DNA from: an uncultured Eubacterium sp.
GTDB taxonomy: Bacteria > Bacillota > Clostridia > Lachnospirales > Lachnospiraceae
Length of the DNA stretch: 22,540 nucleotides
NCBI GenBank assembly: GCA_910586445.1
Contig: CAJUHV010000007.1
Span: forward strand, 70,661-93,200
Direction of reading: 5' to 3'
The position numbers and the translations under genes were made by a program. The notes under the pieces were generated by a model. The model saw only the letters and a program-made list of their open reading frames with translations, was not told the origin of the DNA and did not search any database. Shown one piece after another: positions 7,703-15,619 of the stretch (position 1 is the first letter of the stretch; each line of letters begins with the position of its first letter).

Positions 7703-9109
7703 ATGAAAGAGAAAAATAAGTCCGGGCAGGCCGTATCAAAGGCAGTGTCCTACAGCAGGCCGCGCTTGTCAGGTATCGCACGGCTGTGTGTCTGTATGGC
7801 ATGCTGTTTTTGTATGCTGTTTCAGACGGTAACGTGTGAATCTGTAGTACTGGCAGCAGATGGACAGGCATCTGTGACTTTTTGGCAGTTAAATGATCCC
7901 GCTGTTTTTTTAAAACAATCGCAGTCACGTGTATGTACGCTGACATCAAGTGCGATGATGATACGAAGGACAGCGATGCTGATGGGAAATGAAGACTGGC
8001 AGCAGATTACCGAGCAGTCGATACGCAGGGAGGCATGGTCGGAAGGCACCGGATTGAAGTGGGATTTTACTACATACGGCATTACGGTTGCGCATAAAAC
8101 ACTGGCTTCAAAAGACGAGCTGATCCGTATGCTGGAGCAGCACCCGGAAGGAATTGTTATTTATAATGCACGTAAGCCGCATGCAGTCTTGGTTACGGAT
8201 TATACGGACGGCGTTTTCTACTGTTCAGATCCTTCCAATGATATGCCGGTTGGAAGATATCCGATCGCACAGGCTTCTATTACAGTAGAATCAGCTTCGC
8301 GCTGCTGGTATGTAAAGCAGCCGTCGGTGACAGTAATCACTGATAGTGAACAGAATCCAGACGGGGAAGATCCGGGCAGCGGTACAGATTCAGGGCAGAC
8401 TGATGAGGTGGATCAGGCCGGGCAAAAAGAGCCTGGCAGTAACGGATCAGACCCAAATAGTGCCGGCCCTGCCGATCCACAGGATTCCGATGATAAAGAC
8501 GCAGGCAGCACAGATTCAGAAGACGACAGCAAAAGCGATCAGGAATCAGACGATACAGAAGATGAAAATGCAGATGACAAAAATCAGGATGATAAAAATC
8601 AAAATGACAACGACCTAGATCCTCAAGATGATAAAAAAGACGAAGAAGACAGCGCAGTCGTATATGAGGTGGACGGCCTGACCTATCAGATTTTAAACAG
8701 CAGGACACGGACAGCTGTATGTACCGGACAGTCATCGGATGGTAAGTCAATTGCCGTACCAGGCACAGTAATGCTTGATGAAACCGAATATCAGGTGGCC
8801 CAGATCGCGAACCGTGCATTTGCAAATGCAGCAAAGCTTAAATCTATTACGATTGGAGCGAATGTATCACGCATCGGCACAAAGGCGTTCTACAAATGCA
8901 AAAAATTAAAGACAGTTACAATAAACGCAGTAAATCTTGAGGAAATCGGAACGAATGCGTTTGCTCATATACATAAAAAAGCAAAAATATATGTTTTGTC
9001 AGATCAGATCGAAGGATTTGGAAAGCTGCTGACAGGAACATCAGTTCCGGGAACGGTTGTAGTAGGAGTGAATCAGGCCGCTGCCAAGAGCAGTAAGGCG
9101 GGCAGATAG
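7703..9109 (+). CDS. Secreted C39-like cysteine peptidase with BspA-type LRR domain
   Basis: This 468-residue exported protein starts with a long signal peptide (positive region to about residue 26, Cys-rich hydrophobic core, probable cleavage near VLAA, residue 52). A papain-fold C39-like domain follows (about 57-205): LKQSQSRVCTLTSSAMM gives C78 with an upstream Gln, KPHAVLVTDY gives H160, and FYCSDP offers D176 as third residue. Residues about 214-318 are a disordered Asp/Asn/Gln/Ser-rich linker. Residues about 320-440 match BspA-type leucine-rich repeats (for example IANRAFANAAKLKSITIGAN and IGTKAFYKCKKLKTVTI). There is no LPXTG anchor or membrane tail, so it is probably released or bound through its repeats. 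The RBS is GAGGAGG. A lytic transglycosylase gene lies 20 bp downstream, which suggests a shared role at the cell wall or with extracellular proteins. The substrate is unknown. Confidence 0.82.
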   Translation: MKEKNKSGQAVSKAVSYSRPRLSGIARLCVCMACCFCMLFQTVTCESVVLAADGQASVTFWQLNDPAVFLKQSQSRVCTLTSSAMMIRRTAMLMGNEDWQQITEQSIRREAWSEGTGLKWDFTTYGITVAHKTLASKDELIRMLEQHPEGIVIYNARKPHAVLVTDYTDGVFYCSDPSNDMPVGRYPIAQASITVESASRCWYVKQPSVTVITDSEQNPDGEDPGSGTDSGQTDEVDQAGQKEPGSNGSDPNSAGPADPQDSDDKDAGSTDSEDDSKSDQESDDTEDENADDKNQDDKNQNDNDLDPQDDKKDEEDSAVVYEVDGLTYQILNSRTRTAVCTGQSSDGKSIAVPGTVMLDETEYQVAQIANRAFANAAKLKSITIGANVSRIGTKAFYKCKKLKTVTINAVNLEEIGTNAFAHIHKKAKIYVLSDQIEGFGKLLTGTSVPGTVVVGVNQAAAKSSKAGR

Positions 9110-9129
9110 TATAGGGGAAAAGGATTATT

Positions 9130-10089
9130 ATGAATGTAAATGCTTTGACAGGAATAGACGGCACGCTGTTGACAACAGCGGCGGATCAGGCTGACAGGAC
9201 TGCGAATAACAATTTTACGAATTATATGAACCAGTCGTTAAGTTATGGGGATTATCTGGAGCAGATTTTTCAAAAAGCCTCAATGACATATAATGTTTCC
9301 AAAGATCTGCTAAAGGCGATGGCAAAAGCAGAGTCCAATTTCCGGGCAGACGCTACTTCGCACTGCGGAGCCATGGGAATCATGCAGCTGATGCCGGGCA
9401 CGGCTGCGTCGCTTGGAGTTACGGATGCATATAATCCGGAGCAGAATATTATGGGCGGTGCAAAATATATCAGCCGGCTTTTGGAAAAATATAATGGAAA
9501 TTTATCTTATGCAGTAGCAGCCTACAATGCAGGGAGCGGGAATGTAGATAAGTATGGCGGTATACCGCCTTTTAATGAAACGCAGAATTATGTGGTAAAG
9601 GTGCTTCAATATCTGGAGGAGGGCGTGACGATCCCGGACAGCTCTGCTGCAGCGGGTTCAAATGCCTATAATGCAGGTAGTGCAGCATCTGCCGGCTTAC
9701 AATCTGTAATGGGTACGTCTGGTGCAGATTCTACACTGCAGCAGATGTTTAACAAATATTTTGACTATGATGATTATCTGGAATTTCTGCAGCTGTTTAC
9801 ACGGGTAATTTACGAAAAATTAACTGGTACGGAGCTTGGAACAGTGCCGGATGATCAAACAAAAGATACGGATCAAAATAAGGATCAAAATGCTGTGCAG
9901 CAGGAGCAGAAAGTAGAAACGCCTGTCCAGCCAGCCAAAGTACTTACGATGAAGGTAAAGGATGCGCATGGGCGCGTGAATACGTATCAGCAGGATGAAG
10001 CATCGAAAGATGAGGCGTTTAAGGCATTTGAGTATATGACTGCAGGCGGGCAGAACAGGATGTCAATTATTTTAAATAAGACGGTGTAG
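9130..10089 (+). CDS. Lytic transglycosylase (SLT domain) protein
   Basis: This 319-residue protein has a soluble-lytic-transglycosylase/goose-lysozyme fold at about 41-165. AKAESNF gives the catalytic E68; AMGIMQLMPGTA (81-92), AYNAGSGNVDKYGG (131-144) and the YVVKVL helix are further family marks. It would cleave peptidoglycan glycan strands to anhydro-muropeptides. No signal peptide is visible: the N-terminus MNVNALTGID is polar, as in flagellum- or export-associated SLT proteins, so its secretion route is uncertain. Residues about 165-320 are low-complexity (Ala/Ser, then Asp/Gln-rich) plus a short C-terminal segment I do not recognise. The RBS AAAAGGA is moderate. It is co-transcribed with the C39/LRR gene. 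Confidence 0.88.
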   Translation: MNVNALTGIDGTLLTTAADQADRTANNNFTNYMNQSLSYGDYLEQIFQKASMTYNVSKDLLKAMAKAESNFRADATSHCGAMGIMQLMPGTAASLGVTDAYNPEQNIMGGAKYISRLLEKYNGNLSYAVAAYNAGSGNVDKYGGIPPFNETQNYVVKVLQYLEEGVTIPDSSAAAGSNAYNAGSAASAGLQSVMGTSGADSTLQQMFNKYFDYDDYLEFLQLFTRVIYEKLTGTELGTVPDDQTKDTDQNKDQNAVQQEQKVETPVQPAKVLTMKVKDAHGRVNTYQQDEASKDEAFKAFEYMTAGGQNRMSIILNKTV

Positions 10090-10159
10090 AGGGAATTTTT
10101 TCAGAATTCCTGATCGCTGCCGCGGCTGTGATTTTGGTATGTGTTCATAAACTTAAATC

Positions 10160-10189
10160 TTGACAAACCGACCGATGGTATGATAGAAT
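10160..10189 (+). promoter_or_regulatory. Promoter of the TetR-family gene
   Basis: A perfect TTGACA (10160-10165), an 18-nt spacer and TAGAAT (10184-10189). An operator lies inside the spacer and a second one at the start of the transcript (separate entry), so strong basal activity with autorepression is expected. Confidence 0.75.
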
Positions 10190-10209
10190 CAAAACATACC
10201 ATCGGTATG
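10167..10209. promoter_or_regulatory. Two TetR operators in the tetR-type promoter
   Basis: Site 1, ACCGACCGATGGTAT (10167-10181), fills the -35/-10 spacer. Site 2, CATACCATCGGTATG (10195-10209), is a palindrome of CATACC and GGTATG around ATC, located just after the start point. The two sites share CATACCATCGGT in inverted orientation. A third match occurs in the promoter of the downstream MFS gene (10979-10997). Confidence 0.75.
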
Positions 10210-10231
10210 TTAAAGAAGGAGGCGGATCAAA

Positions 10232-10900
10232 GTGGCAAGAAATAAGCATCCAGAAGAAACTATTAATGCAATACTGGATGTTTCTACCCGCCTGTTTATG
10301 GAGAAAGGATATGAGCATACATCTATTCAGGATATCATAAAACACTTAGGCGGACTCAGCAAAGGTGCTATTTATCATCATTTTAAATCCAAAGAAGACA
10401 TATTAGAAGCAGTGTCAGACAGGATGGCAGCAGAATCGAATAAAATGCTTGCAGATATACGTGACGATATGGCGCTGAACGGTCTGGAGAAGTTAAGAAA
10501 GATTTTTAAAAAATCGATCTGCCGTCCGGTGCAGGATGAGATCTTTACCGTAGCACCTGATTTTCACAGTAATCCCAAGCTGCTGTTCAGCCTGCTGCAT
10601 GATACGATTGAAAATGTAGCACCAAATTATGTACTGCCGATCATTGAGCAGGGGATAGAAGACGGCTCTATCAAAACGGATTATCCTAAGGAGCTGGCAG
10701 AATTAGTACTGCTGGCTGCCAATGTATGGATGAATCCCATGATCTTTGACAGTACGGAGGATGAATCCTATCGGAAATTTATGGTATTTAACCAGATGCT
10801 AAAAGGCTTTGGACTTGATCTGTTAGACAATGAAATATTAAACAGGCTGCAGGAGCTGACAAATATTTACCAGTCAAGCAGAAAGAATGCCGGTTATTAA
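10232..10900 (+). CDS. TetR/AcrR-family transcriptional regulator
   Basis: This 222-residue regulator has a TetR DNA-binding domain at about 10-60: TRLFMEKGYEHTSIQDIIKH, then LSKGAIYHHFKSKEDI. The C-terminal part is a helical ligand-binding domain with no family I can name. Translation starts at GTG 10232, supported by AAGGAGG 8 nt upstream. The operators in its own promoter and in the promoter of the adjacent MFS transporter make it the likely local repressor of both genes, responding to a compound the transporter exports. The ligand is unknown. Confidence 0.92.
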   Translation: MARNKHPEETINAILDVSTRLFMEKGYEHTSIQDIIKHLGGLSKGAIYHHFKSKEDILEAVSDRMAAESNKMLADIRDDMALNGLEKLRKIFKKSICRPVQDEIFTVAPDFHSNPKLLFSLLHDTIENVAPNYVLPIIEQGIEDGSIKTDYPKELAELVLLAANVWMNPMIFDSTEDESYRKFMVFNQMLKGFGLDLLDNEILNRLQELTNIYQSSRKNAGY

Positions 10901-10934
10901 TTGTATGGAAAAGCGAAAAGTCAAACATAAAAGG

Positions 10935-10969
10935 TTTTCTGCCCTTGTATACGGGGCAGAAAAATTTTT
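10935..10969 (+). terminator. Rho-independent terminator of the TetR-family gene
   Basis: TTTTCTGCCC (10935-10944) pairs with GGGCAGAAAA (10954-10963), with a 9-nt loop, followed by TTTTT. It separates the regulator from the MFS gene, which therefore needs its own promoter. Confidence 0.85.
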
Positions 10970-10973
10970 AAAC

Positions 10974-11002
10974 TTATACATACCGACGTTTGGTATTAAT
11001 AT
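10974..11002 (+). promoter_or_regulatory. Promoter and TetR operator of the MFS gene
   Basis: A weak -35 TTATAC (10974-10979) and TAATAT (10997-11002) are 17 nt apart. The spacer holds CATACCGACGTTTGGTAT (10979-10996). It matches operator site 1 of the TetR promoter as ACCGAC, any three bases, then TGGTAT, and is placed in the same way between the promoter boxes. Confidence 0.65.
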
Positions 11003-11067
11003 TTAATTTTGATAGGCAGAACCGGATTTTTGGCAAAGATTATTTTAAGAAAATGGAGGTTTCATAA

Positions 11068-12306
11068 ATGGAACAAAAATTATTTACAAAGGATTTTACA
11101 TTAGTAGTCATTGGACAGATCATATCGCTGTTTGGCAATGCGGCGCTAAGATTTGCTCTGCCGCTGTATTTATTAAATATGACGGGATCATCGGCGCTTT
11201 ATGGAACGGTTACGGCATGTGCATTTCTTCCCGCAATCCTGCTGTCACCAGTCGGCGGCATTATTGCGGACAGGGTAAATAAGAGAAATGTTATGGTTAT
11301 ATTAGATTTTTTCACATCGGCAGTTATATTGGTGTTTATGCTGCTGATGAACGAAGTGGATCTGATTGTCCTGCTGACGGTTACGCTTATGCTTTTATAC
11401 GGCATTGCGGGCGCATATCAGCCGTCCGTACAGGCTAGCATTCCTGCACTGACAGATACCGGGCATATTATGGCAGCAAATTCTATTATCAATACAATCA
11501 GCTCTTTTTCCGCCTTGATCGGGCCTGTGATCGGGGGAATTTTGTACAGTGCATATGGGCTGAAGCCGGTATTATTAGTCTGTGTGGCATGTTTTTTTAT
11601 ATCGGCAGTTATGGAGGTCTTTATTCAGATACCGTTTCATAAGCAGGAGGCACAGGGAAGCTTATGGAATACGGCAAAAAACGATTTCGCCCAGAGCATT
11701 CAGTTTATCCGCCGGGGCAAGCCGGTAATTGGAAAAACACTTTTGGTAATATGTGCGATCAACCTGTTTCTGGCTGCGATGATTATGGTGGCGCTGCCAT
11801 ATCTGATTACGGAGGTACTTCCGCTTAAGGCAGCGCAGGCGAACAGGCTGTACGGCTTTGCACAGGGGATGCTGGCAGCAGGAGGGCTGGCAGGCGGCAT
11901 ATGCGCAGGTATATTTGCAGATAAGCTTTCTATTAAAAAATCAGGCAGTCTGGTGATAGCCTGTACGGTGTGCGTATTTCCAATGGGTGCGTCATTGATG
12001 TTGGTCTCATCTGGAATGATAAACTATGTCGTGATAACAGCGTGCTGTTTTCTTATTATGGTATTTTCAACGATTCTCACCGTGCAGATGATGTCTTTTA
12101 TACAAAGGGAGACGCCCGAGCATCTGATCGGAAAGGTGATTTCCGTGATCCTGACGATGGCTATGTGTGCACAGCCGTTAGGAAATGCATTTTATGGAGT
12201 GCTTTTTGAGGCCTGCAGCGGATTTGAATATGCGGCAGTGATGTTTTCGGGTGTCGTATCGCTTTTGATCGCTCTGCGTACAAGAAAAGTTTTTGGAGAA
12301 TTTTAA
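11068..12306 (+). CDS. MFS transporter, probable exporter
   Basis: This 412-residue integral membrane protein has 10-12 hydrophobic segments. It carries the major-facilitator loop 2-3 signature at about 63-73 (GGIIADRVNKR) and resembles the MFS_3 / enterobactin-exporter-like group of drug and siderophore effluxers. The RBS GGAGG lies before the ATG at 11068. It has its own operator-bearing promoter, so it is best read as the target of the TetR-type regulator encoded directly upstream, that is, an inducible efflux pump. No substrate can be inferred. There is no clear terminator after it; the 200 bp up to 12510 contain only AT-rich sequence and a weak 8-bp stem-loop near 12330. Confidence 0.9.
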   Translation: MEQKLFTKDFTLVVIGQIISLFGNAALRFALPLYLLNMTGSSALYGTVTACAFLPAILLSPVGGIIADRVNKRNVMVILDFFTSAVILVFMLLMNEVDLIVLLTVTLMLLYGIAGAYQPSVQASIPALTDTGHIMAANSIINTISSFSALIGPVIGGILYSAYGLKPVLLVCVACFFISAVMEVFIQIPFHKQEAQGSLWNTAKNDFAQSIQFIRRGKPVIGKTLLVICAINLFLAAMIMVALPYLITEVLPLKAAQANRLYGFAQGMLAAGGLAGGICAGIFADKLSIKKSGSLVIACTVCVFPMGASLMLVSSGMINYVVITACCFLIMVFSTILTVQMMSFIQRETPEHLIGKVISVILTMAMCAQPLGNAFYGVLFEACSGFEYAAVMFSGVVSLLIALRTRKVFGEF

Positions 12307-12463
12307 GGAAGATTTTTTCCATAATAGAAAGATCTGTGTGAAGCAGCAGGTGGACAGATTTGGCCAGACGGTATCCTTTAAAAAAATAAGATATTGTTAT
12401 AAAATTATAAGAAATATTGGTGTACAAAGCAAGATATGTGTTATATTATTTAATTGTAAGGTT

Positions 12464-12495
12464 TTGACAAAACGCTTTAAATATTTAATTATAAT
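12464..12495 (+). promoter_or_regulatory. Probable promoter of the O-acetyltransferase gene
   Basis: TTGACA at 12464-12469. The best-spaced -10 is TAATTA (12486-12491, spacer 16); a perfect TATAAT at 12490-12495 would need a 20-nt spacer and lies very close to the RBS. The region is clearly promoter-like but the exact -10 is uncertain. Confidence 0.4.
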
Positions 12496-12514
12496 TAAAG
12501 AAGGGAATTATACT

Positions 12515-13144
12515 ATGAATAACAGAGAACGCAGGGATACCCAGATGGCATACATATCAGATGACAGCATTTTTGAGGAGCAGGCAGTGTGCCGGAAAAA
12601 ACTACAGAAGCTGAATTTTATGGACCGGTCGGATTTTGAGGGAATCAAAAAAGTAGTGGCGGATCTGTTGGGAAAATCAAATGATGCTTTTATAAATCCT
12701 CCATTTTACTGTGATTACGGGACGCATATTGAGGTTGGGAAGAATTTCTTTGCGAACTACAATTGTACGATTTTGGATGTGGCAAAGGTAAAAATCGGCG
12801 ACAACTGCCAGATGGCTCCAAACGTGGCAGTCTATACTGCAGGACATCCAGTGCATCCGGTCAGCAGAAACTCTATGTATGAATACGGAAAAGAAGTGAC
12901 AATCGGGGACAACTGCTGGATTGGAGGAAATACGGTTATTTGTCCGGGCGTGCATATAGGGGATAACGTAGTAATCGGAGCGGGCAGTGTCGTTACCAGG
13001 GATATCCCGGACTGGTCGATTGCAGCAGGAAATCCGTGCAGGGTGATCAGGCAGATTACGGAGGCTGATAAAAAACTGCTGTTTCGCCAGGAAGAGATCG
13101 ATGATGAAGCATGGGATGATATCGTTCAAAGGATGGAATTTTAG
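12515..13144 (+). CDS. Sugar (maltose/galactoside-type) O-acetyltransferase
   Basis: This 209-residue member of the LacA/Maa/NodL family of left-handed beta-helix acetyltransferases transfers acetyl from acetyl-CoA to a sugar hydroxyl in the cytoplasm. The N-terminal helical cap (about 10-55) is followed by hexapeptide repeats (for example VKIGDNCQMAPNV, VTIGDNCWIGGNTVICPGV, HIGDNVVIGAGSVV). H111 in TAGHPV is the expected catalytic histidine, and the C-terminal IAAGNPCRVIRQI is typical. I start it at ATG 12515, after AAGAAGGGA; the frame is open further upstream but without a credible start. It may detoxify non-metabolisable sugars. It has its own promoter and is not obviously part of the MFS operon. 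Confidence 0.92.
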   Translation: MNNRERRDTQMAYISDDSIFEEQAVCRKKLQKLNFMDRSDFEGIKKVVADLLGKSNDAFINPPFYCDYGTHIEVGKNFFANYNCTILDVAKVKIGDNCQMAPNVAVYTAGHPVHPVSRNSMYEYGKEVTIGDNCWIGGNTVICPGVHIGDNVVIGAGSVVTRDIPDWSIAAGNPCRVIRQITEADKKLLFRQEEIDDEAWDDIVQRMEF

Positions 13145-13172
13145 CCTGATGCATGGCTGCATGCATGGCGGA

Positions 13173-13453
13173 TCAGGAGGTGCGTGCAGCCGCGATATTG
13201 TTTTGGATATAGTAAAAAACTTCATCATAAGGCCCTCTGAGCTTGTCCAATATGTGCGCAGCTGTCCATCTGTAAGAGCAGGCACGACAGAGCTGGGATT
13301 ATAAAGGCGTTTACCCTGTGCAAAGTACCGGTGCCGCGTTCCAATGACGGGGATCAATTAGTCAATAAGGCTTGATTTGTCTACAAAATATTGATCCGAT
13401 ACGATTTCATGATAAGCGGCATATGGAGCAGTGCTGTTTAAAAACATTCCCAT
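13173..13453 (-). pseudogene. Decayed AAA-ATPase_like (PF09820/DUF1703-type) gene remnant
   Basis: On the minus strand an RBS (AAAGGAGA) and ATG (13451-13453) start MGMFLNSTAPYAAYHEI and FVDKSSLID, the typical N-terminus of the AAA-ATPase_like/PD-(D/E)XK family. Codon 32 is TAA (13358-13360), where relatives have an acidic residue. The same frame then continues LIPVIGTRHRYF, still family-like, and jumps at about 13321 to GKRLYNPSSVVPALTDGQLR and TYWTSS, which in intact members lies a few hundred residues later. The Walker A region is therefore lost. After that a frameshift is needed to read GPYDEVFYYIQNNIAA, ending in TGA at 13173-13175. So there is one nonsense change, one large internal deletion and one frameshift: the gene is dead. 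Bases 13145-13172 and 13454-13562 hold no gene. Confidence 0.8.
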
Positions 13454-13562
13454 ATGTGAGTCTCCTTTCCTCCTTTAGTCTGCCGGTATTGCCGGCCGTC
13501 CTTAGTATGCGCCGTCTTCTTTTTCTTGGGCGAAAAAGATTCTAAAACAAGAGAATGGGCTG

Positions 13563-14129
13563 CTATATATTCAGCAGATCAGCAATATCAGCGAAATTGA
13601 TCAGCAGATCTTCGTAGATATTCACTTTTATTGTGGAATCAAATGAATATTGGATATTGAGCAGGTTTTTCTCAAAATAGTTAACAGTTACTGTTTTGCG
13701 GCGGGGATCTACGATCCAGTATTCGCGGACGCCATAATTTTTGTAATGGTACAGCTTACGTATATAATCATCAGCAGGATTTCCTGGAGATACAATTTCG
13801 ATGATGAAATCAGGAGCGCCATTGCATCGTTTTCCGTCCAGCTTGTCTTTATTACACACAATCATAAGATCAGGCTGAACGATGGTGAGGGGAGTGTCAT
13901 TCAATTTTACATCAAATGGAGCATGGAATACGCGGCATGATCCATCCTTACTTTTCAGATAAGTGTTTAGTAAGGTCGAAAGTTCCATGGAGATTGTCTG
14001 ATGCTCCTGTGACGGGCTGGCCATATCATAGGCAATGCTGTCAAAGACTTCTACCCGTCTGTTTTCTGGAAGGGCTTCGTACTGCTCCAGAGTGATTATT
14101 TTCGGCTGCAGCTGTAATGTTGGTGGCAC
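13563..14129 (-). CDS. Uma2-family (DUF820) putative restriction-endonuclease-fold protein
   Basis: This 188-residue protein belongs to the Uma2/DUF820 family (PF05685), a PD-(D/E)XK-like fold. LTLEQYEALPENRRVEVFDS-type sequence at the N-terminus, VQPDLMIVCN with its Asp in mid-protein, PDFIIEIVSP with Glu, and YREYWIVDP-like sequence (here GVREYWIVDPRRKTV) are all present, so the D...ExK-type core looks intact. The biological role is unknown; the family is often scattered and mobile. I place the start at GTG 14129 because AAAGGAAGTG, a near-perfect Shine-Dalgarno, lies 6 nt upstream; a GTG at 14138 is part of that Shine-Dalgarno. A possible -10 TACAAT (complement of 14151-14156) lies upstream. 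Confidence 0.85.
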   Translation of the reverse strand: MPPTLQLQPKIITLEQYEALPENRRVEVFDSIAYDMASPSQEHQTISMELSTLLNTYLKSKDGSCRVFHAPFDVKLNDTPLTIVQPDLMIVCNKDKLDGKRCNGAPDFIIEIVSPGNPADDYIRKLYHYKNYGVREYWIVDPRRKTVTVNYFEKNLLNIQYSFDSTIKVNIYEDLLINFADIADLLNI

Positions 14130-14449
14130 AATATACACTTCCTTTCAAGTATTGTATGTGAATAGTGCTGCTGTCACGTTCCATACGTTCATCAACAGCC
14201 TTTTTGCTGCAGTGATTTACAGCAGCTGCTGTTTTGATTTCCTCATATTTTCCGCCTTATTATGAAAAAGTATAGCACATCTTCAAGGCTTCGTACATAA
14301 TAGTTTTTCGTGACCCGAAAAATGGAGTTGTGTTTAGCAAAAACCATCGGGGGAGGGAACGGTATTATATCTGCCTCACAAAAGATGGTGCAGAAGTATT
14401 TTTATGTTGTCGCAGCGGTATATTGATGATATACTTAACGCCAATAGAA

Positions 14450-14494
14450 CGACTGAAAATGAAATGACTGAAAATGAAACGACTGAAAATAAAT
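14450..14494 (+). repeat. 15-bp tandem repeat (x3) in a purine-rich leader
   Basis: Three 15-bp units of the form (C/T)GACTGAAAATGAAA lie head to tail, followed to 14580 by decayed (G/C)TTGAAAATAAAA-like units up to the GGAGGG of the epimerase gene. The track is almost free of C and T. In one frame it encodes a TENE-type peptide ending at TCA TAA (14492-14497), with no RBS. The rest of 14139-14450 holds a short TTTTTCG/CGAAAAA hairpin near 14305 and no convincing gene. Confidence 0.75.
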
Positions 14495-14592
14495 CATAAA
14501 AGAAAGTTGAAAAAGAGCGTCTGAGAAAAAAGGCAGTTGAAAATAAAAAAGAACAGCTGAAAATAAAATAACAGAAGTGGAGGGAAATAAAC

Positions 14593-15609
14593 ATGAAAGC
14601 ATTAATAATCGGCGGTACAGGAACAATCAGCTCTGCCGTAGTAAGCTTTTTAGCGCAGGCTGGATGGGAGCTGTATATTTTAAACAGGGGAAAACGGGCA
14701 TGCTGTCTGCCAGAAGGGGCGAAACGGATCATAGCGGATATCAATGATGAACAGGATGCTGCACGAAAGACCGGTGGTATGCAGTTTGATGTGGTCTGCG
14801 AATTTATCGGTTTTCGCATAGAAGATGTTGAGCGGGATTTTCGGCTGTTTCATAACCGGACAAGGCAGTATATGTTTATCAGTTCGGCGTCTGCGTATCA
14901 TAAGCCGGCAAAAAGCTGCCTGATCACGGAAGGGACGTCTCTGGCAAATCCGTACTGGCAGTATTCCAGAGATAAGATTGTATGTGAAGAATATTTGATG
15001 AAGATGTACAGAGAGCATGGATTTCCGGTTACGATTGTAAGGCCGAGCCATACATATGATGAGAAGCGTATTCCGGTCGGAGTACATGGCAGAAACGGGT
15101 TCTGGCAGGTGATCAAAAGAATGCGTGATCAAAAGCCTGTAATTATCCATGGGGATGGATCTTCTTTATGGACAGTAACTTTTGCTGCGGATTTTGCAGC
15201 AGGATTTGTGGGGCTGATGGGCAATCCGCATGCAGTGGGCGAGGCTTTTCAGATTACAAGTGATGAGTCGCTTTCGTGGAACCAGATTCATCAGACGATC
15301 GCGGAGGCTTTAGGTACGGAATTAAAGCCATATCACGTATCTTCGGATTTTCTCGCAGCAGCCGGCAGGCAGTATGGACTGGAAGGCAGCCTTATTGGGG
15401 ATAAGGCGGTGTCTGTAATATTTGACAATAGTAAGATTAAGCGGGCAGTGCCGGGATTTGCGCCGGCGGTCAGCTTTTATGAGGGAGTACGCAGGTCGCT
15501 TGATTATATATTGTCACATGAAGAGGAATGTCAGGTGGAAGATCCTGAGTTTGACGCATGGTGTGATCAGGTTATTGCAGCAGTGGAGCAGGCAAAAAAA
15601 CTTTTTTGA
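14593..15609 (+). CDS. NAD(P)-dependent epimerase/dehydratase (extended SDR)
   Basis: This 338-residue Rossmann-fold protein starts MKALIIGGTGTISSAVV, a nucleotide-binding glycine motif at residues 7-13. FISSAS (95-100) and YSRDK (Y124, K128) supply the Ser and YxxxK catalytic residues of extended short-chain dehydrogenases. It resembles nucleotide-sugar epimerases and the CSP41/isoflavone-reductase-like side group. The substrate is not evident. GGAGGG lies 7 nt before the ATG. It is followed after about 10 bp by a MITE, beyond which lies the GltB-like gene, so the two may once have been adjacent or co-transcribed. Confidence 0.88.
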   Translation: MKALIIGGTGTISSAVVSFLAQAGWELYILNRGKRACCLPEGAKRIIADINDEQDAARKTGGMQFDVVCEFIGFRIEDVERDFRLFHNRTRQYMFISSASAYHKPAKSCLITEGTSLANPYWQYSRDKIVCEEYLMKMYREHGFPVTIVRPSHTYDEKRIPVGVHGRNGFWQVIKRMRDQKPVIIHGDGSSLWTVTFAADFAAGFVGLMGNPHAVGEAFQITSDESLSWNQIHQTIAEALGTELKPYHVSSDFLAAAGRQYGLEGSLIGDKAVSVIFDNSKIKRAVPGFAPAVSFYEGVRRSLDYILSHEEECQVEDPEFDAWCDQVIAAVEQAKKLF

Positions 15610-15619
15610 TATAGACCTA

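Noticed and set aside
10111..10135. Terminator after the lytic transglycosylase gene
   Set aside because: ATCGCTGCCGCGGCTGTGAT can form an imperfect stem, but it contains a mismatch and is followed by only three Ts; too weak to list as a feature.
12293..12514. Upstream in-frame extension of the O-acetyltransferase
   Set aside because: It would overlap the MFS stop and cover the promoter; the added residues are unlike the family, and ATG 12515 has a good RBS.
13145..13180. Hairpin CCTGAT...ATCAGG with internal GCATGGC direct repeats after the O-acetyltransferase
   Set aside because: Only six base pairs, a long loop and no T tract; not a convincing terminator.
14276..14467. 63-codon open stretch (RDPKNGVVFSK... 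KDGAEVFL-like) before the epimerase gene
   Set aside because: It looks somewhat protein-like but has no start codon or RBS, follows a stop directly and runs into the tandem repeats. It could be a fossil, but I cannot name a family.
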